Source: Phycomyces blakesleeanus NRRL 1555(-) (Eukaryota; Mucoromycota; Mucoromycetes; Mucorales; Phycomycetaceae). Taken from it: a DNA stretch of 64,000 bases. The stretch lies in NCBI RefSeq assembly GCF_001638985.1, contig NW_017265151.1:559757-623756 (forward strand). Reading direction: 5' to 3'. Below the pieces are notes generated by a model. The model saw only the letters and a program-made list of their open reading frames with translations. It did no database searches and was not told the origin of the DNA. Both the position numbers and the translations under genes were made by a program. Of the stretch, positions 22,497-32,539 are shown piece by piece. Each line of letters begins with the position of its first letter. The stretch's first letter is position 1.

Positions 22497-25400
22497 TCAG
22501 GCATAGTATTTTTTCGGCATAGGAATGACCAGCATTCTTTCTTCGTTCATATCAGTTACATCTACAGCAGTTGCGACCTCTAAGTGTATGCGATGTACAG
22601 GCAAGATGCTGTAATAATTATCAGCAGAGAATTCTGGCAAGCAGATTGCAATACCTTCATCTCTGTGTTCATTGTCATTTGTCGAATTATACCATCGGAT
22701 GTATGCAAAAACATGCTGGTCTTGATGTAATGTTGATGCTCGGTGGTTTGGATGAGGAGGCAGAGTAAATGAATGTATAAAAAGATACTGAATTTGTCCG
22801 GTATATAGGCTTGAAGTTCGGCCATTGCTGCTACGGAAGAAAGCTTGAACGAGTGACCCGCGCTTACCAGAACTGTTATTCCCAATATATGTTTGGCCAA
22901 GGAGATCAATTGATTTCAATTTTGTGATTCGGTTATTTACAAAATATTGTGACAATCTGGCATCGTGGTAAGAAATGAGATTGGGCATGGCATAGGCGAT
23001 TTTATAATAATCTAACAATTGAGGATAATCAATATCACTCATTGTTGATTCTTTTAAGGACTGTAAAGGAAAGGTGGATGGGGGGAGTGGTTCATTGCCT
23101 TTGATAGGTGCTGCTCGACTTAAGGATGAGTCTACAAATTGTTGCAGTCGGAAAGGTTGTTGGTTGGTTGGAGCATAAGTGGCATAGGTCGTTATAGGTG
23201 CGGTCGTAGAGGTAAGTTTTTCGAAAAGAGGAAGGAATGGAATGAGGCTTGGACATGATAACGTATTTCGTACGTAATCAGCTTTGTATGCGTCTGCAGT
23301 GAATTTTGTCATATAGGTTGTTTCAAACCCGTCTTTTCTGTTTGTCTTGTTATTCTTTAACAAACCATTGTATCTCTCAAAACCAAAGAGCCAATAGCCA
23401 TACACGGGTCCAAAATCACGAATTGTGTCATGAAGATGGAGGTGCAGGTGCATGTTGCAGGTGAGGACTTTTGGTTCATATGTATCTTCACAAGATTGAC
23501 AGAATTCTTGTAGATATCTGTGTGCTTGGTCTATTTCGATGAAACTGATTGACGGCTTTACAAGTATACGGCATGCTTTTACATAGTGCATCCAGCCATT
23601 GAACATATTGGACGGAAGAACTGGTTTTAGAAGCACGGGAGAGTACACCAATACCCAAGACTTCCACTCATCTGCTTTCATGTGGGAAAAGCCCTTTCCT
23701 ATCTTCGTTTTCAGCTTGGTATAGTCGCTGGGCAATATCATCGTTGCTGCAACTGTCTGCATTGCAAGCAGATCATTGTTTTTCATTTTTTTGATTTTTG
23801 TCCATGTTTCAATCATTCTCTTTGGTGTTCCCAGAAAAAGATTATGCATGGGATCAATGATCGTTCCACGTACTAGATCAAAGTATCCATGGCAATACAA
23901 CTGTGACCATCGAACACCATATTCGACCTCCAGCTGCTGCCTTTCTGAGCGTGTACTCGCACTATTCCACTCCTCAGCATGCACACGGTTTGCTCTATCA
24001 CTTCGATGGCGCCACTGGTCACAATCAAATCCACGGAAATCGACAGAAGAAGTGCCTGGCAGATGATAAAATTGATTGTTGCATTTGTAACAGGCGCATG
24101 TGCTGTTGTGCGCGGTGAACCCACTAGTCTTTCTGGCAGCAGGTATATCGCATGCAACCATCAATAAGGCTGCACGAACTGTTGCACCGTCTGTTTGCTG
24201 GTAGGTGGGTATCTGTATTCCAAGATAGAGCTGTATCATTTCGTCGACTAATGGCTTGAGATAATGATTGATCTCTTCTGATTTTGGCTCTTTTGGTCCG
24301 GGCATGAGGCTAACAAGGATTGTATTTTCTGCTTTAAACCGCTCACTTCTAGGCAGGTTGTTAATCACCAGGTAGATAGCACCGCAGGAATAGCTAGTAC
24401 CATCGAAAGGCTGGAACCAGTCGATGTTTAATGTCAGCATCAATGAACGAGGATGCTCAACAAAAATTTCATTGTTATTGTCCTTCAAATCAGTCCAGGC
24501 TTCACCATCGTAAACATCACACAATGTATCAGTGATCTTGAATTCTTGGTTCCAATGCATGATCTTTTGCTCGAAATCAGGACGGAGGAAAAGAATTTTA
24601 AGAGCATGTGTGAGAGACTGATATACATAAGACTTCTTTGCGACCAAACCACCAGACAATGATTGGACCATTAATTTGCAATTACAGGCGGTATGTGCAC
24701 CAAGCTTTACGAAATCACAATTCAAAGGAGCAGGTACACTTTCCTCATACACCTTGTGGCAATCCTGACAAACGACAAATCTCTTAATCCCTTTTGTCAT
24801 GGCTGAGAATCCTGTCATGCTTTGGAGACCAGAAAGACTCATGGGCAATTGGAAATCCTGCTCGTAAATCGACAAGAGCTTGTTGATGAATTCGATCAAG
24901 ACAACAGCGCCCTTATTGACCACATAGCGGGAAGCAAACATTACCACAAAAGTAGCAATGAACCTGTGTACCGGATTTTCAGGCATATTTGGGGTGGCAA
25001 AAGGATCTATTGTAAAAAAAAACAAAAAAAATTAACACCCCCCCTTTTTTCAGATTTTTCTTTTTTGGTTCTTTTCCTTGAATTTTTTTTGGGTCTTTTT
25101 TTATTACTGGTTTTATCCATTCAATTGGCGCCCATTTCCATCTAATTAGCATCCGTTTCCATCTAATTAGAACCCATTGACATCTGATTGGCTTCCATAG
25201 AAATTGAATTTGCGTCCATTGCCAACTGAATTTGCTCCCATTGCCATCTGAATTTGCTCCCCCCCTTTTACTATTGGCGGAAGGGTACATGGCACTCAAT
25301 TTTTTATCCTTACGCCTTACAATTTTTTTTATATAACCGTAGTATTTTTTTTTGTAAACGTCGTACTTTTTTTTTGTAAACGTCGTATTTTTTTTTGTAA

Positions 25401-28400
25401 ACGTAGTATTTTTTTTTGTAAACGTCGTACTTTTTTTTTGTAAACGTCGTATTTTTTTTTGTAAACGTCGTATTTTTTTTTGTAAACGTCGAATTTTTTT
25501 TATATAACCGTAGTATTTTTTTTTGTAAACGTCGTATTTTTTTGGCATAAAACATGGATATTTTTATTAGGCATAATTAGTTGATAGAGAAATAGAACAC
25601 ATAATAAGAAGTAAGATATAATGAAATACAAAGTAATAAAAAAAGAAAAGCATAAAGCAGTAAAATAAATAAAAAAAGAGGGACATAAAGTGGTAAAAAA
25701 AATAAGAAAAAGAGGGATATAAAGTAGTAAAAAAAAAATAAGAAAAAGAGGGACATAAAGTAGTAAAAAATAAAAATAAAATAAAAAAAGACATAGAGTG
25801 TAAAGAGCTTAAATAGACATAAAAGACATACTTAAAGCTTTCGCTCTCTGTTCAAACAGCGAGGAAAGAATGAAATGGCATGGTTAATCCAACCCAAACA
25901 GTCCGAAAGGGTGACAGTCTTAGCTGATTCTGTAATCCTTAAGATGAGCCCGTCTGACTCTGTAATCTCTTCTCTGCGGACACCAAACTTGATCTTGGAC
26001 CACATTTCCTCAATTGGATTCAGGAAAGGTGAATACACAGGAAGATATGCACACTTGTACCCACGGGAAGAAATAAAGTCTTTCACCTCATCGGCCTTAT
26101 GGATAGGAGCGTTATCCATGATGAGATAACGTCCTTGCATACCCTGGCTGTCCAGAACGTCCATTGTATGACTAAGAAAGTCGAGGTAGTGCTGGGTTCT
26201 GGTGCCAATTCGACCGTTCACCTCAACGTTGGTGTAGATGTCCAACTTTCTCTTCTTCTTGGTTGCGACTGCAGTGGGTTTCTTCAACGAGAGGCTGACG
26301 ATCCCTCTCTCGCACATTGCACCAAGGATGGTGATGGACACACCTCTCTGCGTCGGGACAGTTGTCTTTGCTGGGGTGCCACTGACGGAACGGCCAAAAG
26401 TTCTCTTGATGTGCATGTTGAAGCCTGCTTCATCGATGAACACACAGTTCGACAGATAGTTGAAATCCGCAAGTTGTTGCCACTCCAAAATGCGGTCTCG
26501 TCTCATCTCAATTGTGTTGGCGTCGTCTCTCTTCTCAGGCAGCTTCTCCAACTTCTTCATCGTCAGGGCACACTTCTTCACCAAGTGCTTCTGGATTGCT
26601 GATTTGGTAATCTGCAGCCCAGAGAACTCTTCCATGACAGCTATCCTTGCTTGTTCCAAGGTAGCATCTGGTTTATTTTCGAAAAACTTCAAAAAAAAAG
26701 CAGAGTGCGCCTGGAACAACTTTTGGTTGCCATGTTTTCGTTCTTTAGGCGCAGAAACCTCCTCAACCTCCATCGTCTCCAGCCCATTGGACTCATCAGT
26801 CTCCACTGTGGCAGCATCAAAATCGGCCTGGATCTTCTCTCTGGCCAGCCTGACATAGTTCTGGGCAGTCCGGACATTGATCCCCGTTTCCCTGGCAGCG
26901 GCAGCAGCAGTCTGGTTTTCCGAGAAAACCAAGGAGAAGAGCTTGTTCACCTGGTTTTGGTTGTACTTTCGGTACGAACCTCGACCTATGCTTTCTGCAG
27001 TGGGAACAGAATCAGGATCGACCTTCTCCGGCAGATTCGTCTTCGGCTTCTGTGCAACAATTGTCTTGGTTGTGGCCTCGTTGACTTCGGTTGGCAGGAA
27101 ACTTTTGAGACTGAGGAGGTTTGTGACTGCTGGGTTTCCAGCCGAGGTACGGGTCCATTCCATATCGGCATGGTTGACAAAGACATCTGTCACAGATCGG
27201 AGTACAACTTCTCCATGCATTTCGTCGACAATCTCTTGGTTGAAATCGCACAAGGGGTCGAAAGCAATTCCAGAAAACTGGGTTTGGTCTGCAGAACCGC
27301 TGTGACTGACCATTTCACAGTGCTTGTCCATAACAAATTCGAGGGAGTTGTTGGAAGTAGGCATTTTTTTTTGAAAATAAAAAGGGTGTTAAAATCGAGG
27401 AAGAAAGATAACTGAGAAACTTTTATTAAGACACTGGGGTATATATACCAAAAAAAAATATATTTTAATAACTTAAACGTTTCTACCAAGGTATAGTCTT
27501 GTCCTGTTGTCTTAATATATTTGGATAAAGAACGTGTTGAAGAATAATGAATGTTTACATATTAAGCTTCTTCACACTTTTAAGAACATTTATTTTATTA
27601 GCCGATTTACAGTGCTACCAGAGCCTTTATGGTGTCCTGTCCTCTGTCTCGAAGGAAGGGGTGGGATTTCTCCTCATGGGTTTGCCCAACCAAAAAAAAA
27701 ATAAAAAAAAATAAAAAAAAAAAAAATAAAAAAAAAAGAAAGTTTTTTTTTGTATAGAGCCAAGGAAAAGCTCGAAATTCAGTTATTGAGATTTTCAGTT
27801 TTTCAGAAATTTCTGCGGTTAGATACCATTTTATTTTCAGTTATTAAGATTTTCAGTTTTTCAGTTATTGAGACTTTCATTTTTTCAGTTATTGAGACTT
27901 TCAGTTTTTCAGTTTTTCAGTTTTTCAGAAATTTCTTGCAGTAAGATATCATTTTATTTTCAGTTATTGAGACTTTCAGTTTTTCAGAAATTATTTGCGA
28001 AAAAATGGTTATGTATATTATAAAAATTTATGAATAAAAATGCTAGTTATACTATTTGGAGAATTATTTTTAAAATTGCTATTACATTTTTCTTTTTTTT
28101 ATTTCTTTTTTTTTTTCTTTTTTTTATTTCTATTTTTTTTATTTCTTTTTTTTTTATTTCTTTTTTTTTCTTTTTTTTTATTTCTTTTTTTTATTTTTTT
28201 TTTTAATTTTTTTTTTATTTCTTTTTTTTTTATTTTTTTATTTTTTTTTTATTTCTTTTTTTTATTTTTTTTATTTTTTCATCTCTTTTTTTTTTCATCT
28301 CTTTTTTTATTTCTTTTTTTTGTCATGAGCTTGTGCTATTTTTTGTTACTGTTTTTGTGTGTGTAATATTTGGGTTTTTTTTAGTATTTTGTATCATGAG

Positions 28401-31125
28401 GGTTTCCAAAATTGAGATCGGGTAGTATTGTGAGCAAAGCATAATTCTTGGACCGCTTTCAGTTGTTTAACAGATTGTTGGACATTTACTTGTTTCGAGT
28501 GCAGATTACAAAGAGTTGTTGAGTTTGATATTAAGAAGATCAGGATTCTGACATTGTAAAATGGTTGGAGCAGGTGCTGAATAAATATAGCATTTTTGGA
28601 TTCTTTTTTGTAATGGTATTAGATGCTTGTGTAGGACCAGGTTCATAAGAAATACAATTGCTGTGGTAGTCAATCAGATTACTGGATATTTGAGATAAAA
28701 ATTGGCAAGTTTTTGTGTGGTCGGTAGAGTGAATTCTACTGTTGGATTTCGAAAAAGTATAGTCGGTGGAATGCACTTAAAAGCATTATGAATATGTGTA
28801 GACTGGTTCCTATCGTACAGGTAGATGTTTGATCTTGTAGTTTCTTTGTAGGTGGAGGGTTGAATCGTCACGTTTTCTTTTCAGATTTATAGCTTTTGTT
28901 CAAAATACTATAGATTATTTAGAGATTAATATCAATGACTCCGAGGTATAGGCTTTATTTACATACAGAAACATAATGTGATCTGGAAATAATAAAAAAA
29001 TCCATGAGGTGTAGAGCTTTAGGCAGTGTTTTCATTGTCAGAGTAATATTTAGTTGTTGAAGTGAGCATGAGAATGAGATTCATTGCTGATTTAAGAAGA
29101 GAAATAAACAGTTTTGGTATATAAACACCAAATGGAAAGAGAGAGAATTATGATATCTCTTTTAAAAAAGAATGTTTATAATAAATTTATGGCTGCGGGT
29201 AATATATTGTCCTATTTATTTTTTATCTCCTTGAGTTCAATTTGTACTACTTTATTTAGTGGACCTTGGAATATTATTTTTTGATATAAAAAGCTGAAAA
29301 TATAATGACTAATACTATTTAACAACAACTCAATCTTCTTTACATCTATTCTTGCTGCTTCAACTTGTGTTCTGATTTTTATCTTGCATCTTAAGTAATT
29401 ACTATTTAATTATAACTGCTATGTGCTAGATATAACTATATTTATATAAAATATGTCACTTTAACATATCTTCCTATTTCTTTATTTTTTCACCTTTTAT
29501 TATCAGAAAACCCTACAATGTTACACGAAAAACTTGAAGAATATAACAGTGCCTTTGAAAAAATCATGGAAGAGCTTGAAGAGCCTGAAATGCCAGAAGA
29601 TCCAAAAAGTTCTGCCCCGTCAACAACAGACGAAACCCCCAAAAAAAGTAGAGGGCAATATCAAAAGCCTACGGATAAAGATATAAAAAAGCTTCTTTAT
29701 CTCTACTTCATAAGGGGATTAACTATCGAAAAAGCCAGCAAGATAGTAAATATGAAACAAACAACTGCTGGTGGCTATATTTTGAAGTGGAGAAAGTCTC
29801 CAGTTGTTTTTTTCATTAAAAACAACAAGGAGGCTACAAGTGACGAAAAAATGAATCTTTTATTCGAAACTTACTCTGCAATAAAGAAAGCATACAAATA
29901 ATATCATTGCATTTTCAATTTTAACATAATTATTATAATGAGATACTTGCTTTATTATCTTATAACTGCAGTAAGGTATTTAACTTTAACAAAGTAATCT
30001 GGAGAAAAGTTTGCATATTCTGTTAGTTCTCTCTATAGATATTTTCTATGACGTATCTTTGTAGAAAGATCTACATATATTGAAGTGCTATTACATTAGG
30101 CGTTTGGCACTTATATAAAAAAATATGGCAGTTATATAAAAAAAATACGGCGTTTACAAAAAAAATACTACGGTTATATAAAAAAAATACAACGTTTACA
30201 AAAAAAAAATACTACGGTTATATAAAAAAAATTCGACGTTTACAAAAAAAAATACGACGTTTACAAAAAAAAAGTACGACGTTTACAAAAAAAAGTACGA
30301 CGTTTACAAAAAAAAATACTACGGTTATATAAAAAAAATTGTAAGGCGCAAGGATAAAAAAATTGAGTGCCATGTACCCTTTCACCAATAGTAAAAGGGG
30401 GGGAGCAAATTCAGATGGCAATGGGAGCAAATTCAGTTGGCAATGGACGCAAATTCAATTTCTATGGAAGCCAATCAGATGTCAATGGGTTCTAATTAGA
30501 TGGAAACGGATGCTAATTAGATGGAAATGGGCGCCAATTGAATGGATAAAACCAGTAGTTAATTAACACGGACTGACCTTCAGTATCGAATTCTTCGATT
30601 TCAATCTCAACAATATTCTCTTCATTGTCTTCACTTTCTTCACCGCCATTGCTTTCTTCGTCATTGTCATTTTCATCACCATCACTGCTTTCGCCATTCG
30701 ACTCATTGCTAAAAGCAACCTCATCGTCAGAAATTGGGGCTCCTTCCCAAACAGGCGAGTTGGTCTGACCGTCCATTGCTTCTATGGGTCCGGTTTGTTG
30801 GTTTGATGTAGCTACATATAGAATTCAATTTTTAGTTTACTTCTCTTTTTATCACAATTAACGTTTCTTACTTTCAAAATCAATATCCATGAGATTTCTT
30901 TGAACAGATATATCTATTGAAATAAAACATTATATAAAATAACCAAAATGAAAATGAAAATGAAAAACAAAACATACTTCTTTCACTTCTTTCCCTGTCT
31001 TCATATCTTGCTCTTTTATTGTGACGCTGGAGGGTTCGTGTAGAAACAAAGCTGTAGCCTTGTTGATTATCGCTGCATTTTGTGCAATAGCACTTCTTAT
31101 TATAAAGTTCAGAAGTAGAGGACAT
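22497..31125 (-). CDS. CACTA-2 Tnp2-like transposase, 977 aa, four exons
   Basis: Exons 31125-30978, 30913-30872, 30811-30578 and 25006-22497 join with consistent phase (148+42+234+2510 nt) to 977 codons plus TGA. Exon 1 carries CYCTKCSDN; exon 3 is very acidic (SDGDENDNDEE); exon 4 begins DPFATPNMPENP. Catalytic-region landmarks are CDVYDGEAW, LTLNIDWFQPFDG (D337), VACDIPAARKTSGFTAH (D428), IIDPMHNLFLGT (526-535), and MHLHLHLHDTIRDF with GFERYNGLL (E685). CxxC pairs (CQDC, CACYKC) may bind zinc. Intron 3 is 5.57 kb because it contains the whole of Tc1-B, yet both splice sites survive (GTCAGT donor; ATTGTAAAATAG-like acceptor at 25007-25016). No stop or frameshift was found. Confidence 0.85.
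25107..25257. repeat. Tc1-B left TIR: seven degenerate ~21-bp direct repeats
   Basis: After the CTGGTTTTATCC start, the sequence divides into consecutive units of 21, 21, 21, 21, 22 and 22 bp with the pattern xCCATTxCCATCTxATTxGC (for example GCCCATTTCCATCTAATTAG, ATCCGTTTCCATCTAATTAG, TCCCATTGCCATCTGAATTT); the terminus itself is a first, more diverged unit. The inverted copy is at 30405-30555. Phased repeats at transposon ends usually serve as binding sites for the element's DNA-binding proteins. Confidence 0.75.
25318..25547. repeat. Tc1-B left subterminal minisatellite
   Basis: About eleven ~20-22-bp units of T-run plus GTAAACGTCGTA or T-run plus TATATAACCGTAGTA. Each contains an ACG core. 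Copy number and the order of the two unit types differ from the other Tc1 ends in the window, showing recent array turnover. Confidence 0.85.
25644..25795. repeat. ~36-bp tandem repeats downstream of the Tc1 transposase gene
   Basis: Units of the form GGGACATAAAGTAGT followed by an A-run, TAAG and an A/G run, about three and a half copies here. Tc1-A (about 32600-32760) and Tc1-D (about 37110-37265) have one unit more. It lies directly after the transposase stop codon, in its 3' UTR. Confidence 0.75.
25832..27364 (-). CDS. Tc1-B transposase, 510 aa, DD34E
   Basis: One intronless frame from the ATG at 27364. Residues 1-125 form an N-terminal region with no recognised match. Residues 128-176 (RGSYRKYNQNQVNKLFSL...VRTAQNYVRLAREK) are a homeodomain-like HTH and about 233-262 a second HTH (ATLEQARIAVMEEFSG...). 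The DDE_3-type catalytic core has D311 in FIDEAGFN, D417 in LIMDNAPIH and E452 in SPFLNPIEEMW, with 34 residues between the last two: a DD34E Tc1-type triad. A run of nine T near 26691-26699 keeps the frame (AFFLKFFEN); the other two copies have eight. It should cut and paste Tc1-family DNA at TA sites in the nucleus. Confidence 0.93.
   Translation of the reverse strand: MPTSNNSLEFVMDKHCEMVSHSGSADQTQFSGIAFDPLCDFNQEIVDEMHGEVVLRSVTDVFVNHADMEWTRTSAGNPAVTNLLSLKSFLPTEVNEATTKTIVAQKPKTNLPEKVDPDSVPTAESIGRGSYRKYNQNQVNKLFSLVFSENQTAAAAARETGINVRTAQNYVRLAREKIQADFDAATVETDESNGLETMEVEEVSAPKERKHGNQKLFQAHSAFFLKFFENKPDATLEQARIAVMEEFSGLQITKSAIQKHLVKKCALTMKKLEKLPEKRDDANTIEMRRDRILEWQQLADFNYLSNCVFIDEAGFNMHIKRTFGRSVSGTPAKTTVPTQRGVSITILGAMCERGIVSLSLKKPTAVATKKKRKLDIYTNVEVNGRIGTRTQHYLDFLSHTMDVLDSQGMQGRYLIMDNAPIHKADEVKDFISSRGYKCAYLPVYSPFLNPIEEMWSKIKFGVRREEITESDGLILRITESAKTVTLSDCLGWINHAISFFPRCLNRERKL
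27438..27450 (-). promoter_or_regulatory. Probable TATA box of the Tc1-B transposase gene
   Basis: GGTATATATACC, itself palindromic, lies about 75-85 bp upstream of the transposase ATG. The same box stands before the transposase starts of Tc1-A (near 18690) and Tc1-D (near 38930). Assigned by sequence and position only. Confidence 0.45.
27690..28330. repeat. Low-complexity and TTCAGTTATTGAGACTTT repeats in the Tc1-B interior
   Basis: An A-run block (27690-27745), then repeats of TTCAGTTATTGAGACTTTCA with TTTTTCAG spacers (27778-27990), then a ~230-bp block of T-runs punctuated by ATTTC (28085-28320). The region lies in the 2.15-kb divergent intergenic space. Copy numbers differ among Tc1-A, -B and -D. 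Long Phe-rich frames here are artefacts of the T-runs. Confidence 0.75.
28400..29517. other. Upstream region of the HTH gene in Tc1-B
   Basis: No firm gene. Two overlapping small frames of 65 and 78 codons (28674-28871 and 28540-28776, minus strand) recur in Tc1-A and Tc1-D but show no recognised motif. The stretch just before the HTH ATG is AT-rich with short pyrimidine runs. Confidence 0.4.
29518..29901 (+). CDS. Tc1-B standalone helix-turn-helix protein, 127 aa (transposase HTH paralogue)
   Basis: ATG at 29518, stop after KKAYK at 29901. Residues 1-40 are acidic and helical (LEEYNSAFEKIMEELEEPE). Residues 45-93 align to transposase residues 128-176 with no gap: RG-Y-K at the start, KLxxLxF in the first helix, T...A in the middle, TA..Y and R near the recognition helix, 14 identities in 49. 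No catalytic domain follows; the C-terminus is basic (FFIKNNKEATSDEK). It diverges from the transposase and faces the opposite TIR. The likely role is to bind the element's end repeats, as a repressor or as a cofactor; both are inferences. Confidence 0.75.
   Translation: MLHEKLEEYNSAFEKIMEELEEPEMPEDPKSSAPSTTDETPKKSRGQYQKPTDKDIKKLLYLYFIRGLTIEKASKIVNMKQTTAGGYILKWRKSPVVFFIKNNKEATSDEKMNLLFETYSAIKKAYK
30110..30345. repeat. Tc1-B right subterminal minisatellite
   Basis: The inverted counterpart of 25318-25547: ACGACGTTTAC plus A-run units alternating with ACTACGGTTATATA plus A-run units, followed by the ~21-bp repeat TIR ending at 30555. Confidence 0.85.
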
Positions 31126-31385
31126 GGTGTTTATTTTGTTATAAATGTTAAGATAAAAGGGAAACAAGTGTTACATTTACTTTATTTGTTCAAACTTTAT
31201 AATAATAATAATAATAATGATAAAATAACTTGGATGGTTATTATATCCGAGCCAATAGAAAATTACAACATGACTTTATGAACATGTACACCAAAAAACA
31301 TGCTGAGATGAAAAATTGCTCTAAATATCCACATGTAACCATGAACCTTCACACAAGGGTATTCAGGGTCATTTCTCCTGTGATA

Positions 31386-32539
31386 GGTCGAGGTTCGTAC
31401 CGAAAGTACAACCAAAACCAGGTGAACAAGCTCTTCTCCTTGGTTTTCTCGGAAAACCAGACTGCTGCTGCCGCTGCCAGGGAAATGGGGATCAATGTCC
31501 GGACTGCCCAGAACTATGTCAGGCTAGCCAGAGAGAAGATCCAGGCCGATTTTGATGCTGCCACAGTGGAGACTGATGAGTCCAATGGGCTGGAGACGAT
31601 GGAGGTTGAGGAGGTTTCTGCGCCTAAAGAACGAAAACATGGCAACCAAAAGTTGTTCCAGGCACACTCTGCTTTTTTTTGAAGTTTTTCGAAAATAAAC
31701 CAGATGCTACCTTGGAACAAGCAAGGATAGCTGTCATGGAAGAGTTCTCTGGGCTGCAGATTACTAAATCAGCAATCCAGAAGCACTTGGTGAAGAAGTG
31801 TGCCCTGACGATGAAGAAGTTGGAGAAGCTGCCTGAGAAGAGAGACGACGCCAACACAATTGAGATGAGACGAGACCGCATTTTGGAGTGGCAACAACTT
31901 GCGGATTTCAACTATCTGTCGAACTGTGTGTTCATCGATGAAGCAGGCTTCAACATGCGCATCAAGAGAACTTTTGGCCGTTCCGTCAGTGGCACCCCGG
32001 CTAAGACAACTGTCCCGACGCAGAGAGGTGTGTCCATCACCATCCTTGGTGCAATGTGCGAGAGAGGGATTGTCAGCCTCTCGTTGAAGAAACCCACTGC
32101 AGTCGCAACCAAGAAGAAGAGAAAGTTGGACATCTACACCAACGTTGAGGTGAACGGCCTAATTGGCACCAGAACCCAGCACTACCCCGACTTTCTTAGT
32201 CATACAATGGACGTTCTGGACAGCCAGGGTATGCAAGGACGTTATCTCATCATGGATAACGCTCCTATCCATAAGGCCAATGAAGTGAAAGACTTTATTT
32301 CTTCCCGTGGGTACAAGTGTGCATATCTTCCTGTGTATTCACCTTTCCTGAATCCAATTGAGGAAATGTGGTCCAAGATCAAGTTTGGTGTCCGCAGAGA
32401 AGAGATTACAGAGTCAGACGGGCTCATCTTAAGGATTACAGAATCAGCTAAGACTGTCACCCTTTCGGACTGTTTGGGTTGGATTAACCATGCCATTTCA
32501 TTCTTTCCTCGCTGTTTGAACAGAGAGCGAAAGCTTTAA
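31386..32539 (+). pseudogene. Tc1-A transposase, 3' part (frameshifted)
   Basis: Resumes exactly at GGTCGAGG after the ATA duplication and encodes GRGSYRKYNQ through to the C-terminus LNRERKL. The T-run at 31673-31680 has eight T, giving TTT TGA and a stop after HSAFF; the rest (31679-32539) is open in the next frame with an intact triad (FIDEAGFN, LIMDNAPIH, NPIEEMW). The same one-base difference is found in Tc1-D. Confidence 0.9.

Larger units (their letters stand above)
25107..30555 (-). mobile_element. Tc1-B: complete 5449-bp two-gene Tc1/mariner element
   Basis: Termini CTGGTTTTATCC at 25107 and GGATAAAACCAG ending at 30555, flanked by TA at 25105-25106 and 30556-30557. It lies in intron 3 of the CACTA-2 transposase, in the same transcriptional orientation for its own transposase. 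The transposase (-) and HTH gene (+) are both open and divergent, 2.15 kb apart. It is unusually long for Tc1/mariner, where about 1.3-2.4 kb and one gene are typical. This is the only copy in the window with both genes intact and no internal insertion, so it is the best candidate for an active source. Confidence 0.93.
19144..31382 (-). mobile_element. CACTA-2: apparently intact type-I CACTA element, interrupted by Tc1-B in an intron
   Basis: Left terminus CACTGGAAAAATAAC at 19144; right terminus (minus strand) CACAGGAGAAATGAC ending at 31382; 12 of 15 bases match. ATA is duplicated at 19141-19143 and 31383-31385; the uninterrupted site in Tc1-B has a single ATA at that codon. Length is 12239 bp, or about 6.79 kb without Tc1-B. 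Gene order from the left: micro-exon gene (-), accessory gene (+), transposase (-). Both main genes are open, so it could still be autonomous if the long intron is spliced. Confidence 0.92.

Noticed and set aside
25318..25547. Regular repeats that could suggest a CRISPR array
   Set aside because: The units are directly adjacent without unique spacers, lie inside transposon ends and recur in every Tc1 copy.
25561..25830. Frames in the 36-bp repeats downstream of the Tc1 transposase
   Set aside because: Aromatic low-complexity translation of A/T repeats; copy number changes between copies in the untranslated region.
26651..27415. Long frame (254 codons) antisense to the Tc1-B transposase, and similar ones in the other copies
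   Set aside because: Mirrors the codon structure of the transposase on the opposite strand; composition and motifs belong to the sense frame.
30110..30345. T/A-run plus GTAAACGTCGTA repeats as an interstitial telomere
   Set aside because: No fungal telomere motif such as TTAGGG; they are part of the Tc1 subterminal region, flanked by its TIR.
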